A DNA stretch of 64,000 nucleotides from Paramicrobacterium sp051513965 (GTDB lineage: Bacteria > Actinomycetota > Actinomycetes > Actinomycetales > Microbacteriaceae): assembly GCF_051513965.1 (NCBI RefSeq), contig NZ_CP195847.1, positions 2,294,001 through 2,358,000 on the forward strand, written 5' to 3'. Positions 35,150-43,420 of this stretch are shown here, piece after piece (within the stretch, counting starts at the first letter, position 1; each line of letters starts with the position of its first letter). The notes under the pieces were generated by a model that saw only the letters and a program-made list of their open reading frames with translations, was not told the origin of the DNA and did no database searches. The translations under genes were made by a program, and so were the position numbers.

Positions 35150-36216
35150 CGTGCACCTCCCTCGTGCGCGTCGGTACCGCCGAGTCCTGCGTCGGAGACG
35201 GGGTCGCGCCCGAGTGCCTCCAGCTGCCGGTTCAGCTCGCTCAGATCGACGAGCCCCGCCAGGTCGCCGGGCTTCTGGAGCCCCGCCGCGACGGCATCCT
35301 CGTGAATCGTCTCGAACGCTGCGGCGACGGGGTCCGCGGTGAAGTCCACGTTCTCGAGCGCATTCGCGAGCACGGCGTCGTCGAGGCCCGCACCGGCGTC
35401 GATCTCGAGCTGATCGTTGATGATGGATGCCGCGGCGGCGCGATCCGCCGAGATGGTGTCCAGCGCACGGAGGTGACCTTCCAGCAGCGCGCTCACCCGC
35501 TCGGGGTGATGCTGCTCGAGGTCGGCGGAGACCATGAGAACCGTCGTCGGGTACCGCCCGTCGGGCCACAGCTCGCCCTCGTCGAGGACGACGTGCGCTC
35601 CCGCCTCGGCGACGAGACGTGACACCCAAGGCTCTGCCGTCCAGGCCGCGTCGACCTCGCCGCGCTCCATGAGGGAGAGCACGGTGGCGTTGGCGGTCGG
35701 TGTCACGGCGGCATCCCCTCTCCCCGTTCGCGTCGTTGTGACGTCCGCGTCGCGAAGCCACGACCGCAGCGCGACGTCCTGAGTGTTTCCCAGCCCGGGG
35801 GTGGTGGTCTGCAGCCCGATGAGATCCTCCGGGCCGTCGATCGTGACGCCAGCTCGGGCAACCAGTGCGGCGCCTCCGGTCGCGGCGCCCGCGACGATGA
35901 CGCCGGAGCGCCCCTCGCTGCGGACGAATGTGTTCGCGGCCGGCGCCGGCCCGAGGTACACGGCATCGACCGCTCCCGCGGCGAGCGCTTCGACAGCGGC
36001 CGGACCCGCCGTGAACACCTCCGTCTGCAGCTGAGTCTCGCCGAGCGCATCGGCGAAGATGCCCTCGTGCACCCCGACCAGCGCGACGCCGTGCGTCACG
36101 TTGGCGAAGTACCCGAGGCGCAGCGTGTCACGCTCGGCGGCCTCAGAGGCCGACGCGCACCCGCCCAGCAGAGCGGTGAGAGCGGTGAGCGCGACGGCTG
36201 CGGCGACCCGTCTCAT
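35146..36216 (-). CDS. substrate-binding lipoprotein, SsuA/TauA/NrtA-like
   Basis: Extracellular binding protein of 356 aa. The lipobox LLGGC (Cys20) predicts a lipid-anchored lipoprotein. The periplasmic-binding type II domain begins LRLGYFANVTHGVALVGVHEG and includes YLGPAPAANTF and EPWVSRLVAE, matching the SsuA/NrtA/THI5 family. Its ATPase and permease follow in overlap. Position between cysN and cobA implies a sulfur anion as substrate. The C-terminal tail after the fold (DPVSDAGLGGTDAHEGGAR) is likely disordered. Confidence 0.9.
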   Translation of the reverse strand: MRRVAAAVALTALTALLGGCASASEAAERDTLRLGYFANVTHGVALVGVHEGIFADALGETQLQTEVFTAGPAAVEALAAGAVDAVYLGPAPAANTFVRSEGRSGVIVAGAATGGAALVARAGVTIDGPEDLIGLQTTTPGLGNTQDVALRSWLRDADVTTTRTGRGDAAVTPTANATVLSLMERGEVDAAWTAEPWVSRLVAEAGAHVVLDEGELWPDGRYPTTVLMVSADLEQHHPERVSALLEGHLRALDTISADRAAAASIINDQLEIDAGAGLDDAVLANALENVDFTADPVAAAFETIHEDAVAAGLQKPGDLAGLVDLSELNRQLEALGRDPVSDAGLGGTDAHEGGAR

Positions 36217-37553
36217 GTCGTGCGCTCTCCCCGTGCGGTTCCGGCGGCGAGCGTCTGGCCGTCCTGCGGGTGGATCACCACGAAGGCGCCGCCCCGCCGG
36301 TGCTGGCCGTAATCATCGATCGGCAGCTCCGCGGCAAGGGTCAGCCGCACCACGCCGATGTCGTTCGCCTCGAGCTGCGACGCCGGAATGAGCGCGAGCG
36401 TCTCGAGATCGCGGCGCGCGTCGATGTCGGTCACGATCGCCTTCACCGTGGTCGTCCCGGTCTTCACGAGAACGCGCGACCCGGCGGTGAGCGGACGCGC
36501 GTCGAACTGGAAGAGCTCCGCTTCGATGTCGCGCCGAGCGACGGGAAGATGACCGGATGCCGCGATGACGGTGCCCCTCGCGGCATCCACATCATCGGCG
36601 AGACGCAGCGCGACGGACTGCGGCGCATGCGCCTCGTCGAGCGAGCCGTCCGCCGTGTCGATCGCGGTGACGCGCGTCGTGATGTCGGCCGGGAACACGT
36701 CGACGGCATCCCCCACTCTCACGCTGCCGCTCGAGATCTGGCCGGCGTAGGCGCGGTAGTCGCGGAACTCCTCGGGGTCCACGCCCGGAGCGAGCGCCCC
36801 CTGCGGGCGGATGACCGTCTGAACGTCGATCCGGAGCGCCTCGCGCTGCCCCTCGCGCTCATCGATGCTCGGCAGCAGCTCGAGCAGTTCGAGAAGCGCG
36901 GGGCCCGAATACCACGGGGTCTTCGCGGATGCCGTCACGATGTTGTCTCCCTCGAGCGCAGACACCGGCACCACGTGCACCGAGGGCAGCCCGAGCTCGT
37001 CGGTCACGGTCGCGACCTCTGAGGCGACGCGGTCGAACACGGCTTCGTCGTAGTCGACCAGATCGATCTTGTTCACCGCGACGATGACCGTCGGTACTCG
37101 CAGCAGCTGCACGACCGAGAGGTGCCTCCTGGTCTGCTCGAGCACGCCCTTACGCGCATCGACGAGCACGACGACGACGTCCGCGGTGGTCGAGCCGGTG
37201 ACCATGTTGCGCGTGTACTGCACGTGCCCCGGGCAGTCCGCGAGGATGAACGATCGGCGGCCCGTGGAGAAGTATCGGTAGGCGACGTCGATCGTGATGC
37301 CCTGCTCGCGCTCGGCACGCAGCCCGTCGGTGAGCAGCGCGAAGTCGAACCCGCCCGCGTCGCCGCCGAAACCGCGCTCGCGGCTCGTTCGGGCGACGGA
37401 CTCGAGCTGGTCGGCGAGGATCGCCTTCGAATCGTGCAGCAGGCGGCCGACGAGCGTCGACTTGCCGTCGTCGACGGAGCCGGCGGTGGCGAAGCGCAGC
37501 AGCGTGGACTCGGTGGCGGCGGTGGATGCCGGTGCACTGACTGTCGTTGTCAT
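36213..37553 (-). CDS. cysN: sulfate adenylyltransferase large subunit (GTPase)
   Basis: CysN uses GTP hydrolysis to drive adenosine phosphosulfate formation by CysD. In 446 aa it has elongation-factor-like G motifs: G1 GSVDDGKSTL, G2 ITIDVAYRYF, G3 DCPGHVQYTRNM, G4 NKIDLVDY, G5 SALEGDN. Two beta-barrel domains follow. There is no C-terminal APS kinase (CysC) fusion, in line with an APS-based reduction route. It overlaps cysD upstream and the binding protein downstream. Confidence 0.95.
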   Translation of the reverse strand: MTTTVSAPASTAATESTLLRFATAGSVDDGKSTLVGRLLHDSKAILADQLESVARTSRERGFGGDAGGFDFALLTDGLRAEREQGITIDVAYRYFSTGRRSFILADCPGHVQYTRNMVTGSTTADVVVVLVDARKGVLEQTRRHLSVVQLLRVPTVIVAVNKIDLVDYDEAVFDRVASEVATVTDELGLPSVHVVPVSALEGDNIVTASAKTPWYSGPALLELLELLPSIDEREGQREALRIDVQTVIRPQGALAPGVDPEEFRDYRAYAGQISSGSVRVGDAVDVFPADITTRVTAIDTADGSLDEAHAPQSVALRLADDVDAARGTVIAASGHLPVARRDIEAELFQFDARPLTAGSRVLVKTGTTTVKAIVTDIDARRDLETLALIPASQLEANDIGVVRLTLAAELPIDDYGQHRRGGAFVVIHPQDGQTLAAGTARGERTT

Positions 37554-38506
37554 CAGAAGTATCCGTCCTTCTTGCGATCTTCCATGGCGGCCTCGGAGAT
37601 GCGGTCGTCTGCGCGTGTGGCGCCGCGCTCGGTGATGGTGGATGCCGCGACCTCGCGCACAACCGCGGAGGCGTCGGCGGCCGCCGATTCGACCGCTCCT
37701 GTGCAGCTCATGTCGCCGACGGTGCGGTAGCGGACGGTGCGGCGCTCGACGGTCTCGCCGGGCTTCGGCACGCTCACGTCGCCCACGGCCCGCCACATGC
37801 CGTCGCGCTGGAACACCTCGCGCTCGTGCGCGTAGTACAGCGATGCGAGAGGAATCTGCTCGCGCTCGATGTACCGCCACACGTCGAGCTCCGTCCAGTT
37901 GGAGATCGGGAAGGCCCGAACGTGCTGCCCCGGCGTGTGCCGGCCGTTGTAGAGGTTCCAGAGCTCCGGGCGCTGGTTGCGCGGGTCCCACGCACCGAAC
38001 TCGTCGCGGAGCGAGAAGATGCGCTCCTTCGCCCGGGCCTTGTCCTCGTCGCGGCGCGCTCCGCCGAACACCGCGTCGTGGCGGCCCGCGGCGATCGCGT
38101 CGAGCAGCGGCTGCGTCTGCAGAGGGTTGCGTGTTCCGTCGGCGCGCTCCGCGAGACGGCCGTCGTCGATGTAGTCCTGCACACGGGCGACCTCGAGCCG
38201 CAGACCGTAGCGCTCGACCGTCTGATCGCGGAACGCGATGACCTCGGGAAAGTTGTGACCCGTGTCGACGTGGAGGATGGGAAACGGCACCGCGGCCGGC
38301 CAGAACGCCTTGGCGGCGAGGTGCAGCACGACGATGGAGTCCTTGCCGCCGGAGAACAGCAGCACGGGCCGCTCGAACTCGGCGACGACCTCGCGGATGA
38401 TGTGGATCGCCTCGGCCTCGAGCTGATCGATCGACGAGAGCGTCCGCGACTCAGTCTCGTGCGTCGTCTGCGAGGAGGGGTGTGGTGCTAAACGTGTGTC
38501 ATTCAT
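37553..38506 (-). CDS. cysD: sulfate adenylyltransferase small subunit
   Basis: CysD forms adenosine 5'-phosphosulfate from ATP and sulfate together with CysN. In 317 aa it has the PP-loop LLFSGGKDSIVVLHLA, HVDTGHNFPEVI, GGARRDEDKARAKERIFS and FPISNWTELDVW, as well as RYRTVGDMSCTG and the ending RKKDGYF. ATG 38506 overlaps the cysH stop (ATGA) and is preferred over upstream in-frame starts. Its 3' end shares one base with cysN. Confidence 0.96.
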   Translation of the reverse strand: MNDTRLAPHPSSQTTHETESRTLSSIDQLEAEAIHIIREVVAEFERPVLLFSGGKDSIVVLHLAAKAFWPAAVPFPILHVDTGHNFPEVIAFRDQTVERYGLRLEVARVQDYIDDGRLAERADGTRNPLQTQPLLDAIAAGRHDAVFGGARRDEDKARAKERIFSLRDEFGAWDPRNQRPELWNLYNGRHTPGQHVRAFPISNWTELDVWRYIEREQIPLASLYYAHEREVFQRDGMWRAVGDVSVPKPGETVERRTVRYRTVGDMSCTGAVESAAADASAVVREVAASTITERGATRADDRISEAAMEDRKKDGYF

Positions 38507-39246
38507 AGGTGGAGTCCGCATTCTGTCTTCGAGAGTCCGGCCCAGCGGCCCGACCGAGGGTCGTCGCCCGCCGCGACGGGGGCCGTGCACGGCTGGCATC
38601 CGATGGAGGGGTAGCCCTGGGACATGAGGAGGTTCACCGGAACCTGGTGGGCGCCCGCATAGTCGAGCAGGTCGTCGAAGCTCCACGAGGCGACGGGGTT
38701 CACCTTGACGAGTCCGTTGCGGTCGTCCCAGGTCACGAGAGGCGTATTCGTACGAGTGGGCGCTTCATCGCGGCGCACGCCGGTGAACCAGAGCTCATAG
38801 CCGGCGAGCGCGTTCTGAAGGGGCGCGACCTTGCGCAGCGCGCAGCACAGACCCGGATCGCGGTCGTGAAGACGAGCACCGTGCTCGGCATCCTGCTGTG
38901 CCACCGTCTGCTCGGGGAGCACGTCGATGACGCGCACATCGAGCGCCCGCGCCACCTCGTCTCGTGTCGCGTACGTCTCAGCGAAGTGGTACCCGGTGTC
39001 GAGGAACAGCACGTCGACGCCCGGCAGCTGGTCCGCGACCAGGTGCGGAAGCGCGGCGTCCGCCATCGAGCACGCGACGGCCGCGGCATCCGTGTCGAAA
39101 TTCTCGGCGACCCACGCGATCACCTCGCGAGGCCCGGCCTCGGCGTCGCTGAGGCTGCGCAGCTCGGCGGCGCCGCGCTCAGCGAGTGCGCGCAGGGTGG
39201 CGGCATCCCTTCTCTCCGTCGTGCGCGGGGCGAGACTGACGCTCAT
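38503..39246 (-). CDS. cysH: adenylyl-sulfate (APS) reductase
   Basis: CysH reduces activated sulfate to sulfite with thioredoxin-type electrons. In 247 aa, the four cluster cysteines are seen as a CC pair (DPGLCCALRK) and CxxC (SIGCQPCTAP); this [4Fe-4S] signature marks APS rather than PAPS reductases. The catalytic Cys is in KTECGLH at the C-terminus. Lack of cysC in the operon agrees with APS as substrate. The ATG overlaps the cysI stop and the gene overlaps cysD. Confidence 0.95.
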   Translation of the reverse strand: MSVSLAPRTTERRDAATLRALAERGAAELRSLSDAEAGPREVIAWVAENFDTDAAAVACSMADAALPHLVADQLPGVDVLFLDTGYHFAETYATRDEVARALDVRVIDVLPEQTVAQQDAEHGARLHDRDPGLCCALRKVAPLQNALAGYELWFTGVRRDEAPTRTNTPLVTWDDRNGLVKVNPVASWSFDDLLDYAGAHQVPVNLLMSQGYPSIGCQPCTAPVAAGDDPRSGRWAGLSKTECGLHL

Positions 39247-40991
39247 TGCAGGGCCTCCTCGTCGGCTCGATGCGCCCACTCGGAGAACGACTCGTCGGCA
39301 GAGGCATCTCGGTCGGCGAGGAATCGCCTGACGATGCGCTCGACGTAGTCCACGAGGTCCTCCGAGGTGACCTTGAGCCCGCGGATCGTGCGGCCGAGCC
39401 CGGCTTCCGTGCGCGTGTCGGAGGCGAGGCCGCCACCCAAGTGAACTTGGAAGCCCGAGGTCTGCACACCGTTCTCGTCTGTGATGAGTTGCCCCTTGAG
39501 GCCGATGTCGGCCGTCTGAATGCGCGCGCACGAATTCGGGCAGCCGTTCAGGTGCAGGCTGATTGGGTGCGGCAGGTCGATTCCCGCGAGACGCTCCTCG
39601 AGCTCGTCGATGGCGCGGAACGATGTCTGCTTCGTCTCGACGATCGCGAGCTTGCAGTACTCGAGACCCGTGCAGCTCATGGTCGCGCGGCGGAACAGAT
39701 CCTCACGCGCCGAGAGCCCCAGCGTCTCGAGCTCAGCGACCACCTCGTCGATGTCGGCCTCCTCGATGTCGAGCACGAGGAGCTTCTGCTTCGGCGTCGT
39801 TCGCACGCGCGCGGTGCCGAAGCGGTCGAGCAGGTCGGCCAGCCGGCTGAGCGTGGTCCCCGAGACGCGGCCGACCTTCGGGGTGACGCCGATGAAGAAC
39901 TTGCCGTCCTTCTGCCGGTGCACGCCGACGTGGTCGCCGGGTGTCGTGGGCTTCGGCGGAGCCGGACCGTCCGAGAGGCGGTACCCGAGGTACTCGGTCT
40001 CGAGAACCTCGCGGAACTTCGCCGGGCCCCAGTCGGCCAGCAGGAACTTCATGCGCGCCTTGTTGCGCAGGCGCCGGTAGCCGTAGTCGCGGAAGATGCT
40101 CGTCACACCCGCCCACACCTCGGTCACCTGATCGGGAGCGACCCAGGCACCGAGCCGCTCTGCAAACCGCGGCACCGTCGACAGCGCGCCGCCGACCCAG
40201 ACGTCGAAGCCGACGCCGTGTTCAGGATGCTGCACCGCGACGAACGCGCAGTCGTTGATCTCGTGAACGACGTCCTGACTCGGGTGCCCCGTGATCGCTG
40301 TCTTGTACTTGCGGGGCAGGTTCGCGAACTCAGGGTCTCCGATGTAACGCGCTGAGATCTCACGCACGTAGGGCGTCGGGTCGATGAGCTCCTCGGCGGA
40401 GATTCCCGCGACCGGTGAGCACAGGAACCCGCGCGGCACGTCGCCGCAGGCTTCCGTCGTGCGCAGTCCCACCGCTTCGAGGCGTCGCCAGATCTCCGGC
40501 ACGCTCTCGACCTGCACCCAGTGCAGCTGGATGTTCTGCCTGTTCGTGATGTCCGCGGTGTCGCGGGCGAACTCCGTGGAGACGCCGGCGATCGTGCGCA
40601 GCTGCTCGGTCGAGAGCTGGCCGCCGTCCGTGCGGATCCTCATCATGAGGTACTCGTCCTCGAGCTCCTCCGGAGTGAGTGTCGCGGTGCGACCGCCGTC
40701 GATTCCGGGCTTGCGCTGCGTGTAGAGCCCCCACCAGCGGAACCGTCCGTGCAGGTCCTCCGGGTCGATCGAGGCGAACCCTCCCTTGGAGTAGATCCGC
40801 TCGATGCGCTCGCGCACATTCAGGCCGCCGTCTGCGGCTTTCATCTCCTCGGTCGGGTTCAGCGGAGCGGTCCCGTCGACCTTCCACTGACCGTTCGGCT
40901 TCGGAGCACGTTTGGGGCGTGCCGGTCGCGTCTTCACCGCGGCGGTGTCAGCGGCCGCGGCATCCGCCGGTGCTGATCCTTCCCTGAGCAT
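39243..40991 (-). CDS. cysI: ferredoxin-dependent sulfite reductase (siroheme, [4Fe-4S])
   Basis: Assimilatory reductase of 582 aa that takes sulfite to sulfide with six electrons from ferredoxin. Two pseudo-repeats are present. The siroheme/[4Fe-4S] ligands are CTGLEYC and NGCPNSCA near residues 430-480. Other conserved parts: FMMRIRTDGG-like segment (here LMMRIRTDGGQLSTEQL), TNRQNIQLHW, GFDVWVGGAL and GRVSGTTLSRLADLL. The first 45 residues are a variable Ala/Lys/Pro extension. Placement beside cysHDN supports sulfite over nitrite as substrate. It is the first gene of the operon that runs to fdxA. Confidence 0.93.
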   Translation of the reverse strand: MLREGSAPADAAAADTAAVKTRPARPKRAPKPNGQWKVDGTAPLNPTEEMKAADGGLNVRERIERIYSKGGFASIDPEDLHGRFRWWGLYTQRKPGIDGGRTATLTPEELEDEYLMMRIRTDGGQLSTEQLRTIAGVSTEFARDTADITNRQNIQLHWVQVESVPEIWRRLEAVGLRTTEACGDVPRGFLCSPVAGISAEELIDPTPYVREISARYIGDPEFANLPRKYKTAITGHPSQDVVHEINDCAFVAVQHPEHGVGFDVWVGGALSTVPRFAERLGAWVAPDQVTEVWAGVTSIFRDYGYRRLRNKARMKFLLADWGPAKFREVLETEYLGYRLSDGPAPPKPTTPGDHVGVHRQKDGKFFIGVTPKVGRVSGTTLSRLADLLDRFGTARVRTTPKQKLLVLDIEEADIDEVVAELETLGLSAREDLFRRATMSCTGLEYCKLAIVETKQTSFRAIDELEERLAGIDLPHPISLHLNGCPNSCARIQTADIGLKGQLITDENGVQTSGFQVHLGGGLASDTRTEAGLGRTIRGLKVTSEDLVDYVERIVRRFLADRDASADESFSEWAHRADEEALQ

Positions 40992-41090
40992 CCCTGGCGC
41001 CTTTCGCTGTCGATGTCGTCTGTCCGGCGACGATCTGTCGCCGTGTTCGACCGAAACTAGACATCGCGCCGGCGCCGTGCTGGGCGGCAG

Positions 41091-41112
41091 TGACGCATAA
41101 CGTCATATGACG
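41091..41112. promoter_or_regulatory. overlapping inverted repeats upstream of cysI
   Basis: TGACG-CATAA-CGTCA (41091-41105) overlaps the 12-bp perfect palindrome CGTCATATGACG (41101-41112), giving three alternating TGACG half-sites 100 bp before the cysI start. This is the probable control region of the sulfate operon. It does not match the McbR box TAGAC-N6-GTCTA. Confidence 0.5.
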
Positions 41113-41140
41113 CGCATCGCGGGGGTTCAGCCGCTGTGTT

Positions 41141-41983
41141 TCATCGACGAGTTGACAGCCGGGCGCACGCCAGGTCATAGCGGTCGCGCACGATCGCGAC
41201 CAGTTCGTCGGGAATCTCACGCTGCGGATCAAGCAGCGGCTCGGTCACGACATCAGCACCGGCGGCCCGTGCGAGATCGTGGAAGAAGCCCGGCGCGAGC
41301 AGATAGCTGGCGACCACGACGCGAGGTCCGTCACCGCGGTCGCCGCGCGTCGTCGCGACGGCATCCGCGAGCTTGGGCTCTGCCGCTGAGAGAAAACCGA
41401 CCGTGACGGGCACGCCGAGCCGTTCCGCGAGCAGGCGCCCCATCGCGCGGCAGTCGTCGACGGCGCCGGCGTCGCTCGACCCCGCGGCCGCCATCACGAT
41501 GTGATCGCGCCCCGGACGCGCGCCAGCGTCCAGGAGTCGCCGCGCGAGCACGTCAGCGAGGCGCGGGTCAGGACCGAGCGCTGATGCGATTGTGACAGTG
41601 CGGTCGGATGCCGCGGCGACCGCTTCTCGCAAGTCAACGTGCACGTGGTAACCGGCCGAGAGCAGCAGCGGAACGATGACGACCGGCGCCCCAGGCTCAC
41701 ACGCGCTGAGCACCGCGGGTACGTCGGGCTGCTGAACATCGACGTGGCCGAGCACCACCTCCGGCGCATCATCGACGTCCTGCGTGCGGCACCCCCTGGC
41801 CTCCCCGGAGCGAAGCGTCGCGGCATCCTCAGCACTGCGAGCGCTTATGCGCGACGGTGCGCCGCGATCGGAGCGGCATGCTGCGGCATCCTCTCTGATG
41901 GCGTCTGCAAGCGCCGCGACCGCTGTCTGGCCTGCTGCGGATGAGGTGCCGTGTGAGATCGCGGCGAGCACGGGTGTCGTCAT
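41141..41983 (-). CDS. sirohydrochlorin chelatase family protein (CbiX/SirB-like)
   Basis: Class II chelatase of 280 aa, expected to insert iron into sirohydrochlorin to complete siroheme for CysI. The fold is duplicated: first half VLAAISHGTSSAAGQTAV with the metal-binding His, and LLLSAGYHVHVDL with the second His; second half VMAAAGSSDAGAV and VVVASYLLAPGFFHD. Residues about 33-73 form an Arg/Asp/Ala-rich insertion absent from compact CbiX domains. It lies upstream of cysI on the same strand with 149 bp between, so it may be transcribed separately. No precorrin-2 dehydrogenase is seen in the window. Confidence 0.82.
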   Translation of the reverse strand: MTTPVLAAISHGTSSAAGQTAVAALADAIREDAAACRSDRGAPSRISARSAEDAATLRSGEARGCRTQDVDDAPEVVLGHVDVQQPDVPAVLSACEPGAPVVIVPLLLSAGYHVHVDLREAVAAASDRTVTIASALGPDPRLADVLARRLLDAGARPGRDHIVMAAAGSSDAGAVDDCRAMGRLLAERLGVPVTVGFLSAAEPKLADAVATTRGDRGDGPRVVVASYLLAPGFFHDLARAAGADVVTEPLLDPQREIPDELVAIVRDRYDLACARLSTRR

Positions 41984-42048
41984 GCACTCATGGTGACCGA
42001 TGCAGGCACCCGCCTAGAAGTCGCCGTGTGTCAGGGCCGACGCATTTC

Positions 42049-42180
42049 GTCACAGACCGGTCGCCGCTCCGTCGCTGCCCCGTCGCCACAGACCGGTCGA
42101 GCCCCCGTCACCACGGACCGGTCGAGCCCCGTCGCCACAGACCGGTCCAGCCCCGTCGCCACAGACCGGTCGGGCCCCGC
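42049..42180. repeat. GACCGGTC tandem array
   Basis: Five copies of the palindromic core GACCGGTC at 42055, 42091, 42116, 42140 and 42164; the last four are spaced 24-25 bp in units reading GTCGCCACAGACCGGTCGAG then CCCC. The array ends 18 bp before hairpin copy C. Reading frames through it encode repeats on both strands but none has gene-like support. Confidence 0.8.
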
Positions 42181-42198
42181 TTTCGCCCGGAGTGCGTC

Positions 42199-42253
42199 CA
42201 GGTGTACCGGATACCGCTTTCCGAGCTTGGGAAAGCGGTATCTGGTACACCTG
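42199..42253. repeat. intergenic hairpin repeat, copy C
   Basis: 24-bp arms with a 7-nt loop. The left arm has the G variant (GTACCGGATACC) and the right arm the A/T variant, so one G.U-type mismatch remains. It lies 25 bp after the stop of the DUF559-type gene (on the minus strand). Confidence 0.9.
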
Positions 42254-42278
42254 AAGGCCCCCGCACATGGGCCGTGTC

Positions 42279-43205
42279 TCAGCCCCAGCCCCTGGAGACA
42301 AGCGCGTCTCGCACGCGTCTCACCAACTCTTCTGTACGGTCGAACAGCTCCGACGACACCTGGATGACGATCCATCCGGCCGCGCGCAGACGCTCGACCC
42401 GCTCGATGTCGCGCGAATACTGCTTGCCGTGAACGCGCCCCTGATACTCGACCGCCACCTTGAATTCGGGGTACGACATGTCGAGGCAGCCGAGAAAGCC
42501 TCCAGAGGCATCCCAGTACTCGCGGTTCAGCGCCGGCTCGGGAAGGCCAGCGGTGACCAGGCGGTATCGCGTCAGCGACTCTCGAGGGGACCACGAGTCG
42601 CAGCGGATCAGCGGCAATGCCTCTCGCAGACGGCGGATGCCTCGCCAGCGCATCCGCTTGACGGCATCCTGCAGCTTCTTCGGCGTCGCAAGCGGCGTCC
42701 TGCTCTCTGCGAACCGCTCATCACGCCACACACGGCAGAGGTAGTCGCCCACAGCCACAAGCCACTCTGTCGTGAGCTCATCGCCCAACAGAGCCCATGT
42801 CGATTCAGGATCGGTCACTCGCAGACCGTCGAGGGCGACCGCTCCAACCCCAGCAGATGCGCGGTGCCCCACGGTTCCCCGCGAGCGGACCAGATTCGTG
42901 GGTGCTCTCGTCGCAATATGAAGACGCGTGTCCGCGCTGAAAGGCAAGGGAGCTCCGTGAAGCAGGGCCGCCGTGCGGTGGCTGAACGCGTCATCAGCAC
43001 GCAGCAGGGGGAGATAGGCCCGTGCACGGAGGCGCACCACCTCGTCAGGTTCTCCAGCGATCTGGAGGCGAGTGCGAACGCCGTGGAACGGTCGATCGAG
43101 GCCATTGCCCGTCAGCCTCGCCGGATGGATGCCCCTGTCTGTCGCGCTTCGAACAGCGAAGCTCACACCGAGGTCAGCGGGGAGATCGACGGAACGACGA
43201 GGCAT
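42279..43205 (-). CDS. DUF559-type endonuclease-domain protein with AbiEi-like N-terminus
   Basis: A 308-aa protein of a class common in Actinobacteria. The N-terminal two thirds resemble AbiEi-like antitoxin/regulator proteins (ADLGVSFAVRSATDRGIHPA, AYLPLLRADDAFSHRTAALLHG). The C-terminal domain, about residues 220-300, is a Vsr-like PD-(D/E)XK nuclease fold of the DUF559 type: LDMSYPEFKVAVEYQGRVHG, then RDIERVERLRAAGWIVIQVS, with the Asp/Glu-x-Gln residues of the active site (D, E-Y-Q) present. ATG 43205 is chosen; a GTG nine bases upstream is possible. The gene is bracketed by hairpin copies C and D. Biological role unknown. Confidence 0.72.
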   Translation of the reverse strand: MPRRSVDLPADLGVSFAVRSATDRGIHPARLTGNGLDRPFHGVRTRLQIAGEPDEVVRLRARAYLPLLRADDAFSHRTAALLHGAPLPFSADTRLHIATRAPTNLVRSRGTVGHRASAGVGAVALDGLRVTDPESTWALLGDELTTEWLVAVGDYLCRVWRDERFAESRTPLATPKKLQDAVKRMRWRGIRRLREALPLIRCDSWSPRESLTRYRLVTAGLPEPALNREYWDASGGFLGCLDMSYPEFKVAVEYQGRVHGKQYSRDIERVERLRAAGWIVIQVSSELFDRTEELVRRVRDALVSRGWG

Positions 43206-43263
43206 GCCGTCCACTCTGGCAAGGCATGGCGCGCTGCGTCTGCGTTATCCACATGACTCGCTC

Positions 43264-43318
43264 CAGGTGTACCAGATACCGCTTTCCCAGAGTCGGAAAG
43301 CGGTATCTGGTACACCTG
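43264..43318. repeat. intergenic hairpin repeat, copy D
   Basis: Perfect 24-bp arms (CAGGTGTACCAGATACCG then CTTTCC) with 7-nt loop CAGAGTC. It carries the A variant with matching T in the opposite arm, the compensated counterpart of copy B. Located between the DUF559-type gene start and the hutG-like gene end. Confidence 0.93.
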
Positions 43319-43333
43319 AACGTCACTCATCGC

Positions 43334-43410
43334 TGGGGAGGAGCGAATAGGCGGGGCTGGGTGAGACAGGGCAGGGCTGGGCAGGAGGGGCAGGGCAGGA
43401 AAGCGGGGAG
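43334..43410. repeat. G-rich low-complexity DNA next to hairpin copy D
   Basis: Irregular GGGCAGGGCTGGGCAGG-type runs ending 10 bp before the 3' end of the hutG-like gene. Several GGG/GGGG tracts could form a quadruplex on the plus strand. Confidence 0.5.
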
Positions 43411-43420
43411 CGTCAGCAGA

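Noticed and set aside
42049..42180. CRISPR array
   Set aside because: Units are contiguous 24-25 bp repeats without unique spacers and no cas genes are present.
41990..42367. Plus-strand frame encoding TDRSSPVA repeats through the GACCGGTC array
   Set aside because: The repeat period is a multiple of three, so frames stay open on both strands. There is no start signal and it overlaps the end of the DUF559-type gene antisense.
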